64,000 bases of DNA from Sulfurovum sp. Its GTDB lineage: Bacteria > Campylobacterota > Campylobacteria > Campylobacterales > Sulfurovaceae. A program made the translations under genes and the position numbers. Shown piece after piece: positions 34,420 through 44,391 of this stretch. Location of the stretch: assembly GCA_024637255.1 (NCBI GenBank), contig JAGXFO010000011.1, positions 62,001 through 126,000 of the forward strand. The letters are read 5' to 3'. A model generated the notes under the pieces. It saw nothing but the letters and a program-made list of their open reading frames with translations. It made no database searches and had not been told where the DNA came from. Within the stretch, counting starts at the first letter, position 1. Every line of letters starts with the position of its first letter.

Positions 34420-35160
34420 TTGAAAAATTTAGTTGCTTACATTACTACGGGTTTTCCTTCTTTAGAATTTACGGTTGATGCGGCTTTGGCTTTGGCTGAA
34501 TCGGGTGTTGATACACTTGAGCTTGGCATGCCTTTTTCAGATCCTGTTGCGGATGGCCCGGTCATCGAAAAAGCAAACCTCAAAGCATTGCAAAACGGTT
34601 TTAAACTGAGCCACCTCTTTGAAGCCTCAGCCAAAATATCTCCGCACATAGACACCTTATGGATGGGATATTTCAATCCTTTTTACCACAGAGGCATGGA
34701 TAACTTCATCGCGGAGGCAAAAAAAGCAGGCGTAAATGGATTCATCATCCCTGATTTGCCATTGGAAGAAGCTGCCCCCTATAAGCCTGGCATAGAAGCT
34801 GCGGGATTGAATCTCATAGACTTTATCGCGCCCACTGACTCAGAAGCACGCATCCAAAGGATTGTCACACAGGCACAGAAGTTCATCTATCTTGTAGCGT
34901 ACGCAGGCATTACAGGTTCAGGACAAAGTGAAGACTTGCAACCCATTATCACAAATATTAAGAAATACAGTGACACACCTGTCTATGTAGGTTTTGGTGT
35001 AGATGAGCACACAGCCAAAGAAAAAGTTCAAGGGGCTGATGGGGTCATCGTTGGTTCTGCTTTTGTTAAAATACTTTCAGATGAAAGCTTGAGCGATACA
35101 CAAAAAATTGCTAAACTTTCTGCGATTGCCAGAGAGATAAAAGAGAAAATAAACGAATAA
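34420..35160 (+). CDS. trpA: Tryptophan synthase alpha subunit
   Basis: Cleaves indole-3-glycerol phosphate to indole. 246 residues with ELGMPFSDPVADGPVI (catalytic Glu and Asp region), MGYFNPF, GFIIPDLPLEE and VGFGV. The frame reaches back to 34372, but TTG at 34420 gives the standard KNLVAYITTG beginning and follows AAGAG. It stands apart from any trpB in the window. Confidence 0.93.
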   Translation: MKNLVAYITTGFPSLEFTVDAALALAESGVDTLELGMPFSDPVADGPVIEKANLKALQNGFKLSHLFEASAKISPHIDTLWMGYFNPFYHRGMDNFIAEAKKAGVNGFIIPDLPLEEAAPYKPGIEAAGLNLIDFIAPTDSEARIQRIVTQAQKFIYLVAYAGITGSGQSEDLQPIITNIKKYSDTPVYVGFGVDEHTAKEKVQGADGVIVGSAFVKILSDESLSDTQKIAKLSAIAREIKEKINE

Positions 35161-35187
35161 ATAGCAAACTTATCATGAGGTCAACCT

Positions 35188-36534
35188 ATGAACATCGAAG
35201 CGATAGACCTTTATCTTCAGAAATTACAAAATGGTGTCAAAATTCAAGATGCTATTCATGACGCCGATATGGCGGATTATCTTGAAGAAGTCAAACATCA
35301 GGATGTGGAGAAGTTTTTTACCTACCTTGATTCGCTTCCTCTAAAGCTGAGGGCTGAAACACTTATGGAACTACCTGTTCCGTTTCAGGTAAGTTTCATC
35401 TTAGAGCATGATGCAAGCAATTTGGCACAAATCACCGAAGCTCTGGACAGTGATGATGCAGCCGATTTCTATCAGGCTATCAGCAAAGCAGATACCAAAA
35501 AAGCCAAGGAGCTTTTTGCACTTCTAAAAGATAAAACGCAAGAAACCATTGAAAAACTGATGCATTATGAAAGTGATGAAGCAGGTTCGCTCATGCAAAC
35601 AGAGATCTTTCAGGTTTCAAGCAAAAAGAGTGTCGCTGACGCTACAGAGACCCTCTTCGCGCTTAAACAAAAAAGTATTGGTTCAGTTCAAAATCTTTTT
35701 GTCACCGATGAAGCAGGCAGGTTTATCAATGTCATAGGACTCGATGACCTCATCTTGGAAAAAACCGATGCCATCCTGGATGACATCGTCAAAAAACTTC
35801 CAGCACCCTACAGTGTCAATACACATGACTCTATAGATACCGTACTCCAAACCATAGAAAAATACAATATTACCTCGTTGGCAGTCATTGACGCCAAAGG
35901 CTATCTTATAGGCAGAATCACCCATGATGACGCTGTTGATGTGATGCAAAAGCGTGCAACGCAACAGATCTACAATCTTAACAAGGTAAGCCGAAGCGAA
36001 GAACTGCATGAGAGCTTTGCTAAAACAACCAAGACACGATCAGTCTGGCTGACCGTTAACCTGCTCAATGCCATTATCGCTTCCATGGTCATTGGAGCCT
36101 TTGAAGAGACTCTCTCAGCCATTGTTGCACTGGCTATACTTATGCCCATCGTAGCAAACATGGCAGGAACTGCTTCGGTTCAGACCATGACGGTCATGGT
36201 GCGTCAAATGGCATTGGGACAGATAAGTTATCATAGCCTTCGTCCCATATTTATCAAAGAACTCAATATAGCTGCTATCAATGGATTATGGTTCGGGGTA
36301 ATCAGCGCCATTGTTGCGCAAGTCTGGTTTGAGAAAATATATGTTTCCGTATCCATAGGTCTGTCCATGTTTGTAAGTTTTGTTTTTGCAGGCATACTGG
36401 GCACCAGTGTGCCCATGCTCCTTAAAAAAATTGGGTTTGACCCTGCGGTTGCCAGTTCGGTTATCGTTATTACCTTGGTAGATATCATTGGTTTCTTTAG
36501 TTTTCTCTATTTTGCCCAAATGCTTGCATTGTAA
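35188..36534 (+). CDS. mgtE: Magnesium transporter MgtE
   Basis: 448 residues: N-terminal superhelical domain (1-125), two CBS domains (about 130-255) that sense Mg2+, and five membrane helices with the pore signature region VANMAGTASVQTMTVMVR. Inner-membrane Mg2+ channel/transporter. Transcribed with trpA (27-base gap). Confidence 0.95.
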   Translation: MNIEAIDLYLQKLQNGVKIQDAIHDADMADYLEEVKHQDVEKFFTYLDSLPLKLRAETLMELPVPFQVSFILEHDASNLAQITEALDSDDAADFYQAISKADTKKAKELFALLKDKTQETIEKLMHYESDEAGSLMQTEIFQVSSKKSVADATETLFALKQKSIGSVQNLFVTDEAGRFINVIGLDDLILEKTDAILDDIVKKLPAPYSVNTHDSIDTVLQTIEKYNITSLAVIDAKGYLIGRITHDDAVDVMQKRATQQIYNLNKVSRSEELHESFAKTTKTRSVWLTVNLLNAIIASMVIGAFEETLSAIVALAILMPIVANMAGTASVQTMTVMVRQMALGQISYHSLRPIFIKELNIAAINGLWFGVISAIVAQVWFEKIYVSVSIGLSMFVSFVFAGILGTSVPMLLKKIGFDPAVASSVIVITLVDIIGFFSFLYFAQMLAL

Positions 36535-36653
36535 TGATCAGAACCCTGTATGTGTTACTCTTTAACCTAATTCAAAATAAAGCAATCCTTCCAAAACTCC
36601 ATTAAAGAAATTGGGAGTATAATACTCTTAATTACAAAAAGGCTTACAGCAAC

Positions 36654-37439
36654 ATGGAACACTTTATCTGGAACGTCAATCCCAACATCTTGGAATTTGG
36701 AAACCTGCAGCTTCGTTGGTACGGGGTCTTGTTTGTAGGGTCGTTTTTTCTTGGACTCATGATACTTCAATGGATTTATAAACGCGAAGGCAAAGACCCC
36801 GCTGTGCTTGATCACTTACTCATTTATGTCATGATTGGTGCTGTGGTAGGTGCACGTTTGGTACATTGTTTCTTCTATGAGCCCGAGTATTATCTTTCCC
36901 ATCCTTTGGAGATACTCAAAGTGTGGAAAGGCGGTCTGGCAAGTCATGGCGGTCTGGCCGGTGTACTTATCACGCTCTATATTTTCGCAAAGCGCTACAA
37001 CACTCCCTATATGTGGCTACTCTCGCGTGTAGCCATCCCCGGAGCACTCACGGCTGCATTTGTGCGTTTTGGGAATCTCTTTAACTCTGAGATACTCGGC
37101 CTTCCTTCCGAACTTCCATGGGCAATAGTTTTTAAACGTGTTGATCTTATACCAAGACACCCCGTGCAGCTCTATGAAGCTTTTGCCTACCTGATTATCT
37201 TGGTGATACTTATAGGCATTTATCGTAAAGTAAGCCCAATTTTTGCCACAAAGATACTTCCTGGTACTTTTTTAGTCTTAGTTTTTACTGCAAGATTTTT
37301 TCTAGAGTATACAAAAACGAAACAAGAAACCTATACCATAGACTTGCCTTTTACTACGGGGCAGTTACTGAGTGTGCCTTATATATTATTGGGTATAGCC
37401 TGGATTATATGGGCACTCAAAAGTAGACAAAAGGGATAA
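36654..37439 (+). CDS. lgt: Prolipoprotein diacylglyceryl transferase
   Basis: Attaches diacylglycerol to the lipobox Cys of prolipoproteins. 261 residues with about seven membrane helices, LRWYGVLF, the catalytic GGLASHGG region and the Lgt signature RFGNLFNSEILG. Lipoproteins such as the one at 12136 are substrates. It is four bases upstream of the activase gene. Confidence 0.96.
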   Translation: MEHFIWNVNPNILEFGNLQLRWYGVLFVGSFFLGLMILQWIYKREGKDPAVLDHLLIYVMIGAVVGARLVHCFFYEPEYYLSHPLEILKVWKGGLASHGGLAGVLITLYIFAKRYNTPYMWLLSRVAIPGALTAAFVRFGNLFNSEILGLPSELPWAIVFKRVDLIPRHPVQLYEAFAYLIILVILIGIYRKVSPIFATKILPGTFLVLVFTARFFLEYTKTKQETYTIDLPFTTGQLLSVPYILLGIAWIIWALKSRQKG

Positions 37440-37442
37440 AAG

Positions 37443-40400
37443 ATGACAAAACCGTTTATGGGCAGATATACGCTGGGTATAGACATAGGTTCAACTACCG
37501 TAAAATACGTACTGTGCGATGACAACTTCCATATCGTAGCAAAAGCCTATACTGCACATGATACCAAACAGGCACCCACCCTTTTAAGACTCCTTGAAGA
37601 ACTCTCCCATACCCACCCGGACCTTTACAGCAAAATAGACAAGGCCTACATTACAGGTTCAGGTGCCACGCGCATCGCTCCCACCATCAATGCACGCTTT
37701 GTGCAGGAGGTAAATGCCGTGGTGCTTGCGGTGGAACACATGCATCCTGATGTCCGCGCCGTTATAGAGCTTGGTGGGCAGGATGCAAAAATCATCCACT
37801 TTAAACAAAGCGAAGACGGCAAAAAATCTGTACTGACTTCTATGAACGACAAATGTGCTTCAGGCACAGGTGCCACCATAGAAAAATGTACGATGAAAGT
37901 GGGCATGGAAAGCAGCGATATACAAAATCTTACTTTCGATACAGGCAAACTGCATCATGTTGCAGCCAAATGTGGTGTCTTTGCAGAAACAGATATCGTC
38001 AATCTGGTTAAAACCTCTGTGCCCTCAAACGAGATTATGAACTCATTGGCTGATGCCATCGTCATGCAAAATCTCACCGTACTCACGCGAGGCAATACGC
38101 TTATGCCCAAAGTCCTACTCCTTGGAGGACCCAACACTTATTTGCCTTTTTTGCAGGAGTGTTGGCGTATGCGTATCTCCGAGCTTTGGGATGAGCGTGG
38201 GGTGAAGTATGATAAAGACAAAATCAATGAGCTCATCATCGTACCTGAGAATGCCCAGTATTATGCCGCTTTGGGCGCTGTTATCTTTGGTGAAGGAGAA
38301 GCCAACAATGACAAGCCTTTTACAGGGCTTATACAGCTCAAAACACTGGTTGACACGGGCGGCATCACACAAAATGAAAACAACGATGCACCTCTGGTCT
38401 TGAGCCCAGAAGAATTAGAAGCATTTAAAGATGCATACACCATCAAGCCTTTTACGCCTCCTGTACTAACAGAAAAAACCCCCTGTTTTTTAGGCATAGA
38501 TGGAGGCTCTACCTCTTCAAAGGCAGTTTTATGTGACGCGCAGGGAGAAATGCTTTTAAAAGTCTATCAGCTTTCAAAAGGAAATCCCATCGTCGATACC
38601 TTGGAACTCTTAGAAGAAATCAAAGCACAAGACCCCCATGGTTTTTACGATATACAAGGCTTAGGTGTTACAGGTTATGCCGCGGATGTACTTGGCAGTG
38701 CGCTCAAAGCAGATGCCAACATCATCGAAACGATTGCGCACATGAAGTCCGCACAAAAAGCATTTGGCGACAGTATCAATGTCATTTGTGACATAGGCGG
38801 ACAGGACATCAAAGTGCTTTTTATGGAAAACGGTATGATGAAAAACTTTCGTCTCTCTAACCAATGCTCTGCAGGCAACGGCACCTTGCTTCAATCGATG
38901 GCAAAACAGTTTGGCGTACCCGTAGAAAGCTATGCAGATGCTGCCTTTGCAGCCAAACAGGCTCCTATGTTCAACTATGGTTGTGCCGTGTTTCTAGACA
39001 CCGACAGGGTGAACTTTCAAAAAGAGGGCTACAGTAAAGAAGAACTCTTTGCGGGTATTGCTAAAGTTTTACCTAAAAACATTTGGCAGTATGTCGTACA
39101 GGCACCAAACCTTGCAGCCTTTGGAGACCACTTTGTTCTTCAGGGCGGTACACAGTACAATCAAGCTGCACTCAAAGCGCAAGTGGACTACATCAAAGAC
39201 AAAGTGCCTCATGCTAGAGTCGATGTACACCCTCACCCCGGAGAAGCTGGCGCGTATGGGGCTGCCATAGAAGCCAAGGATGTGGTGAGACAAAGAGGTT
39301 ATGCTACCTTTGTAGGCATGCAAGAAGCCTTGCAAATGACATTTACTTCAAAAACAGACGAAAGTACACGCTGTCATTTTTGCAGTATCAACTGTTCACG
39401 TACTTTCATAGATACACAAACACCTTCCTCTGAGTCTGTACGCTATATCGCAGGTTTTTCCTGTGAAGAGGGTACGGTTGAGTCACATGAAGCCCTCAAG
39501 ATACTCAAAGACAGTAGGAAAGATTTGCAGGAAAATACACCAAATCTTGTCAAAAAAGAAGCGATGTCTCTCTTTGCGCCTACCTATGATTTAGAAACTA
39601 AACCTGATGCCTCTATGCAAATTAAAGAACAACAGGTCAAAGTCACCTTTGGAGGCTGGGGGCCTACACTGAGAAAAGAAGTGCAACGAAACTTTAAAAC
39701 AAGTTCACAAGAAGACAAAGACTACAGAAAAAAACTGCATATTGCCATACCTAAAGTACTCAATATCTACACTCTAGCTCCTTTCTTGCGCACCTATCTT
39801 GAAGCACTTGAGCTTAATCCTTTGAATATACAATTTTCAGGATTTTCCAATGAAGATATGTTTTTAGAAGGGGCAAAGTATGGCTCTGTAGACTCCTGCT
39901 ATCCTGCAAAAGTAGCGCAGTCTCACGTGTATTCTCTGCTGTATGACAAAAAATTTGCTAAAAAGAAGTTTGATCATCTGTGGTTTCCTGCCGTCACAGA
40001 GTTGCCCGGTTATGTTAAACACACCATGGGTCAAACCTCTTGTCCTATTATCTCAGGTACTCCAAAAGTGGTGTATTCTGCCTTTACGAAAGAGCGAAAT
40101 CTTTTTGAAGAAAAAGGCATAGACTACGTAGAAGATGCGCTCAATTTTGACAATCGTGACTTACTGAAAAAACAACTGTTTCACACATGGAAAGACAAAC
40201 TGCACATCAGCGAAGATGAAAACAATTGGGCAGCAGACCAGGCATGGAAAGCCTTAGATAAAAATGATGCGGACATCATGAAAGAAGGTCGTGCCATTTT
40301 AGATGATGCCGTAGCCAATAATGAAGTGGTCATCCTGCTTCTTGGGCGTCCTTACCATTCGGACCCGGGACTTAACCACGAAATACTCGATGAGTTTCAG

Positions 40401-40868
40401 TCTTTGGGCTTTAAGAGTATTTCTATGCGTGCCATTCCAAAAGATGAAGCATACCTCATGTCTTATTTTAACAAAGATATCGACAGTGGGTATGTAGAAT
40501 CCCCTTATGACATACGTGACGTTTGGGCAGAAAACTTTTCCACCAACTCTGCGCAAAAAGTCTGGGCAGCCAAATTTGCTGCGCGCCACCCTAACGTAGC
40601 CGTACTTGACCTAAGTAGCTTTAAATGCGGGCACGATGCACCCACCTACTCCATCATCGACAAAATACTCGGCGCAAGCCGAACACCGCACCTCACACTG
40701 CATGACATAGATGCCAATAAACCCGGTGGGTCTATCAAGATACGTGTCAAAACCTTTGCCTATACTTTAGAGCAGTATCAACAAAAATTGGCCCACAACT
40801 CAAAAAATCGCCCAAGAAATATAGGCGAACCATTAGAATATACAGCACAAAAGGAGATGACACTATGA
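37443..40868 (+). CDS. 2-hydroxyacyl-CoA dehydratase activase, double ASKHA module
   Basis: 1141 residues. Two BadF/HgdC-type ATPase modules: the first with GIDIGSTTVKYVL, CASGTGATIEKC and KCGVFAETD, the second with GIDGGSTSSKAVL, QCSAGNGTLLQ and GCAVFLDTD. The paired Cys in each fit the bridging 4Fe-4S cluster of activases. A CHFCSINC cluster and a DUF2229-like region follow. Such proteins drive an ATP-dependent electron into a dehydratase. The next gene encodes the likely remaining part, overlapping by four bases. The physiological substrate is unknown. Confidence 0.85.
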   Translation: MTKPFMGRYTLGIDIGSTTVKYVLCDDNFHIVAKAYTAHDTKQAPTLLRLLEELSHTHPDLYSKIDKAYITGSGATRIAPTINARFVQEVNAVVLAVEHMHPDVRAVIELGGQDAKIIHFKQSEDGKKSVLTSMNDKCASGTGATIEKCTMKVGMESSDIQNLTFDTGKLHHVAAKCGVFAETDIVNLVKTSVPSNEIMNSLADAIVMQNLTVLTRGNTLMPKVLLLGGPNTYLPFLQECWRMRISELWDERGVKYDKDKINELIIVPENAQYYAALGAVIFGEGEANNDKPFTGLIQLKTLVDTGGITQNENNDAPLVLSPEELEAFKDAYTIKPFTPPVLTEKTPCFLGIDGGSTSSKAVLCDAQGEMLLKVYQLSKGNPIVDTLELLEEIKAQDPHGFYDIQGLGVTGYAADVLGSALKADANIIETIAHMKSAQKAFGDSINVICDIGGQDIKVLFMENGMMKNFRLSNQCSAGNGTLLQSMAKQFGVPVESYADAAFAAKQAPMFNYGCAVFLDTDRVNFQKEGYSKEELFAGIAKVLPKNIWQYVVQAPNLAAFGDHFVLQGGTQYNQAALKAQVDYIKDKVPHARVDVHPHPGEAGAYGAAIEAKDVVRQRGYATFVGMQEALQMTFTSKTDESTRCHFCSINCSRTFIDTQTPSSESVRYIAGFSCEEGTVESHEALKILKDSRKDLQENTPNLVKKEAMSLFAPTYDLETKPDASMQIKEQQVKVTFGGWGPTLRKEVQRNFKTSSQEDKDYRKKLHIAIPKVLNIYTLAPFLRTYLEALELNPLNIQFSGFSNEDMFLEGAKYGSVDSCYPAKVAQSHVYSLLYDKKFAKKKFDHLWFPAVTELPGYVKHTMGQTSCPIISGTPKVVYSAFTKERNLFEEKGIDYVEDALNFDNRDLLKKQLFHTWKDKLHISEDENNWAADQAWKALDKNDADIMKEGRAILDDAVANNEVVILLLGRPYHSDPGLNHEILDEFQSLGFKSISMRAIPKDEAYLMSYFNKDIDSGYVESPYDIRDVWAENFSTNSAQKVWAAKFAARHPNVAVLDLSSFKCGHDAPTYSIIDKILGASRTPHLTLHDIDANKPGGSIKIRVKTFAYTLEQYQQKLAHNSKNRPRNIGEPLEYTAQKEMTL

Positions 40869-42370
40869 GCGCAACATGTAACAGTATAAGACCCCAAGAA
40901 AATAATGGTGATTTAGGTTTCATGAACACCCGTGAAACACAGTGGAGAGATGTACCCCAAAAATCCATACAGTATGCGTCTAAAAAAGAGACGATTATGC
41001 TCTCGGGTGGGCTTACCATACTCCAAGACCAACTCATACAAGCCGCCCTTCAGTCACTGGGTGAAAACTATATTTCTATGCCAAATCCTAATTTTGAATC
41101 CTTTCAAAAGGGCAAAGCTTACGGAAACAAAGGACAGTGTAACCCTACTTATTTTACAGTCGGAAACCTTGTTAAGTACCTTCAAAATCTTCGTGATACA
41201 CAGGGCTTAAGTGCTGAAGAGATTGTAAAAAAATACGTTTACATCACCGCAGGTGGCTGTGGGCCTTGCCGTTTTGGTATGTACATCACTGAGTATAAAA
41301 AAGCCTTACGTGATGCGGGTTTTGACGGTTTTCGCATTACCTCATTTGAGCATGACAAGGGTATCTTTCAAGGAGATGACATTGATGATGAGATACTCAA
41401 TTTTACCCCTAAGTTTTTCATTACTCTCATTAAGTCTGTTATCATTGGTGATATCATCAACCTGCTTGGCTACAAAATGCGTCCTTATGAACTCGAGGTT
41501 GGCGCCGTAGATAGAGCCATAGAAGAGTGTAAAGTACTTGTTTCCAATGTATTTTTAGAGAAGAAGAACCTTATAAAAACCATGTGGAAGTGCCGCAAGA
41601 TCTTAGAAAAGATAAAGCTTGACCGTTTACAACCCAAAGCAAAAGTGATGGTCATGGGAGAGTTCTGGGCAGCCATGACTGAGGGTGACGGGAACTATAA
41701 CCTTCATAGATTTTTAGAATCTGAAGGTGCGGAATGCATCCCTCAGCCCATCATGAATCGTCTCATGCTAAGCATTTGGGAAGCCGAACGTGCCCTGCAC
41801 AAAAGAGAGCAGCTACAAGTAGAGAATGCCAGCAAGATAGACTTTTCAAATGTCAAAACAAAGGTACTCATAAAATTAGGAAAAGTAGCCATAAAAACCC
41901 ACTTTGGCCTCTATGCCAAAGCCATTGGTCTGCATGACTATGAGATCCCAAACATGGATAAACTAGCCGCCTTAAGTAAGGACTACTACACGCTTGACTG
42001 TGAAGGAGGCGAAGGGCATTTGGAAGTGGCACACCTCATAGAATCTGTCAAAGAGAACATTTCACACCTTGTCATCTCAGTAAAACCTTTTGGATGCATG
42101 CCCTCTTCTGCTGTCTCTGATGGCGTACAGTCCCTTGTGACCAACCGTTTTCCTGCAGCTAATTTTCTTTCTGTAGAAACCTCAGGAGAAGGTGCGGCAA
42201 ACTTTTACTCTCGCGTTCAAATGGCATTGTTTAAGGCTAAGCAGTCTGCCAAGGAGGAGTTTGAACAACTCGCCATTCCTGAAGATATTCCAGACAAAGT
42301 ACACAATTACCTCTATCAACCGCGCAACAACAAGGCAGGTAGCGCTGCAAAACTCATTATGAGCTTATAA
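40865..42370 (+). CDS. 2-hydroxyacyl-CoA dehydratase-like protein (HgdB family)
   Basis: 501 residues. Resembles the dehydratase-type region that is often fused to the activase in one giant protein: AGGCGPCRFGMY with clustered Cys, EFWAAMTEGDGNYN and SVKPFGCMPSSAVSDG. These Cys could ligate a catalytic 4Fe-4S cluster. It overlaps the activase stop (ATGA), so the two are made together. No CoA-transferase or other fermentation gene is nearby. Confidence 0.8.
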   Translation: MSATCNSIRPQENNGDLGFMNTRETQWRDVPQKSIQYASKKETIMLSGGLTILQDQLIQAALQSLGENYISMPNPNFESFQKGKAYGNKGQCNPTYFTVGNLVKYLQNLRDTQGLSAEEIVKKYVYITAGGCGPCRFGMYITEYKKALRDAGFDGFRITSFEHDKGIFQGDDIDDEILNFTPKFFITLIKSVIIGDIINLLGYKMRPYELEVGAVDRAIEECKVLVSNVFLEKKNLIKTMWKCRKILEKIKLDRLQPKAKVMVMGEFWAAMTEGDGNYNLHRFLESEGAECIPQPIMNRLMLSIWEAERALHKREQLQVENASKIDFSNVKTKVLIKLGKVAIKTHFGLYAKAIGLHDYEIPNMDKLAALSKDYYTLDCEGGEGHLEVAHLIESVKENISHLVISVKPFGCMPSSAVSDGVQSLVTNRFPAANFLSVETSGEGAANFYSRVQMALFKAKQSAKEEFEQLAIPEDIPDKVHNYLYQPRNNKAGSAAKLIMSL

Positions 42371-42373
42371 AGT

Positions 42374-43246
42374 CTACATTTTTGTAACGATGGGGTTAAA
42401 GGCTTTACTGGAAAGAAGAACTTTATCTCCAATCTTCAAGTTTTCAATGTCACTCTTTACTGCTGTGACCTTGACAATCTCATTATATGCCAAGACTTCC
42501 ACAATATACAAAATATCACTTTTTTTAATGCTTAACACTTCTCCGGCCATCTTGAACTTACCACTGATATTTTGATTGACAAATACTTCGCTTGGCGTGC
42601 CATCATCGGTGATGTGTCCCAGTGAAAGCTTCAAGACTCTATTTGAGAGACGAAATACTTCGCTCATATCATGACTTACCAAAATAGATGTAAGACCAAA
42701 TCTTTTGTGGATAGAGTGAAGTTCATCTTGAAGCTTCATCCTCATGGCAGCATCTAATGCTGAAAGTGGCTCATCCAATAATAATATTTTTGGATTTGTC
42801 ATCAGAGTTCTTGCCACTGCAACACGCTGTTTTTGTCCCCCGCTTAAGTGTTCTGGTTTCACAGATGAGAGATTTTCTATCTCCATGATTTGGAGTATCT
42901 CATCTACTTTTTTGTTCTCTTTTTTATTGTGTAGTGCAAATTCAAGATTTTGTCGCACCGTCATATTTGGAAATAGCGCATAGTCTTGAAACACAAAACC
43001 CACATTTCGTTTTTGTGGCGGAAGGTTTATCTTTTTGTCGCTATCAAACCAGATTTGCCCATCAACAATAATAGTACCGCTTTGTGGTGTCTCAAGTCCA
43101 GCTATAATTCTAAGAAGTGTAGTTTTACCGCTTCCGCTTTTACCAAAAAGAGTTAGAAAATCACCATTTTGTATCTCTTTATTTATCCTTAAATCTATCG
43201 TGCCATCAGATGTATGGAGGAGTTTTGTTATGTTTATGTGTATCAT
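42374..43246 (-). CDS. modC: Molybdate ABC transporter ATPase
   Basis: 290 residues: ATPase domain with Walker A GKSGSGKTT, LSGGQ, Walker B ILLLDEPLSALD, and a C-terminal TOBE/Mop domain (VLSIKKSD onward). Energises molybdate or tungstate uptake through ModB. It overlaps modB by four bases. Confidence 0.93.
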   Translation of the reverse strand: MIHINITKLLHTSDGTIDLRINKEIQNGDFLTLFGKSGSGKTTLLRIIAGLETPQSGTIIVDGQIWFDSDKKINLPPQKRNVGFVFQDYALFPNMTVRQNLEFALHNKKENKKVDEILQIMEIENLSSVKPEHLSGGQKQRVAVARTLMTNPKILLLDEPLSALDAAMRMKLQDELHSIHKRFGLTSILVSHDMSEVFRLSNRVLKLSLGHITDDGTPSEVFVNQNISGKFKMAGEVLSIKKSDILYIVEVLAYNEIVKVTAVKSDIENLKIGDKVLLSSKAFNPIVTKM

Positions 43247-43926
43247 CGAAACTCACTTTTTACCATCGATTTATTGACTGCATAGACAAAAAGTAATATC
43301 GTGAAAGTGATAAGAAAAAGAGTGAAAGCATATTGATTTGCAAGTCCATAATTTAAGGATTCTACTTCATCATAGATAGCAATACTAGCCACTTTTGTCT
43401 CTCCTGCGATATTCCCCCCAATCATCAACACCACACCAAACTCTCCGATTGTATGGGCAAAAGTGATAACTGAGGCAGTTAAAAGTGAAGATCTGATATT
43501 TGGCAGCAAGACAAACCAAAGCGTTTGAACTTTGCCTTTACCTAAGACAAAAGAAGCTTCTCTGAGCGATTTATTCAAACTTGAAAAACCACTTTGAATA
43601 GGGTGAACCATAAACGGTAAACTAAAAATAATCGAAGCAATCACTAGCCCTTCAAAACTAAATACAAGTTTCACATCAAAAGCCTCATCAAGCCATGCTC
43701 CAAATGAGTTTTTCGGACTAAAAGCCAAAAGTAAATAAAACCCAAGTACTGACGGTGGTAATACCAAAGGCATAGAAACTATGGTTTCTACCACTGGTTT
43801 AAATCGTGAGCGTGTTTGAGAAAGATAATACCCAAGCGGTATCCCAATAAAGAGCAAAATAAAAGTCGTAACCCCAGCCAATTCAAATGTGAGCTGCATT
43901 GTTTGCAAAAAATTTTCATCAATCAT
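43243..43926 (-). CDS. modB: Molybdate ABC transporter permease
   Basis: 227 residues with five membrane helices and the ABC-importer EAA loop (SLNKSLREASFVLGKGK). HTIGEFGVVLMIGGNIAGET is typical of ModB. It forms the channel for ModA-delivered oxyanion. The 72-base gap to the molbindin gene upstream contains an imperfect hairpin. Confidence 0.94.
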   Translation of the reverse strand: MIDENFLQTMQLTFELAGVTTFILLFIGIPLGYYLSQTRSRFKPVVETIVSMPLVLPPSVLGFYLLLAFSPKNSFGAWLDEAFDVKLVFSFEGLVIASIIFSLPFMVHPIQSGFSSLNKSLREASFVLGKGKVQTLWFVLLPNIRSSLLTASVITFAHTIGEFGVVLMIGGNIAGETKVASIAIYDEVESLNYGLANQYAFTLFLITFTILLFVYAVNKSMVKSEFR

Positions 43927-43998
43927 TATATTTATCCTTCTTTATCCTAAATACACAAAATGCTACGCAATACAGTTTTGCTATATTGTTTTGTAGCG

Positions 43999-44391
43999 TC
44001 AATGCAGTATTTGAATACTGACCTCATTTGACTTCACGAACCAAAGCACCTCTCTTCCTACACTAAGTTCCAGCTTTTCATAAGACTCTTTCGTAATGAT
44101 GCTTGTCACGATAAAGTCTTCAAAGTCAACACTTACACTGCACAACAACTTGCCTATCTCTACCTCTTTAATCGTTGATATAAAAGCATTTCTGGCACTC
44201 ACCTTAGAAGTCACACTTCCTAACATCACCTCATTTTCTTTAAAAAATAGTGCGATACTATCTCCTGCACTAAGCTCCGGTGAGATGTCCAAAAGCATTG
44301 CACTAAGAGTATGTGAACCAATTTTAGACTTGATGATACTTATTTGTTCTTCTGTAGCTATGGAGCTGATGATTGCTGTGAGTTTATTCAT
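43999..44391 (-). CDS. Molbindin-type double TOBE domain protein
   Basis: 130 residues made of two TOBE/Mop repeats of about 65 residues each, with no DNA-binding domain. Such molbindins bind molybdate in the cytoplasm and buffer it. Related Campylobacterota operons place a similar gene between modA and modB. It overlaps modA by four bases. Confidence 0.86.
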   Translation of the reverse strand: MNKLTAIISSIATEEQISIIKSKIGSHTLSAMLLDISPELSAGDSIALFFKENEVMLGSVTSKVSARNAFISTIKEVEIGKLLCSVSVDFEDFIVTSIITKESYEKLELSVGREVLWFVKSNEVSIQILH

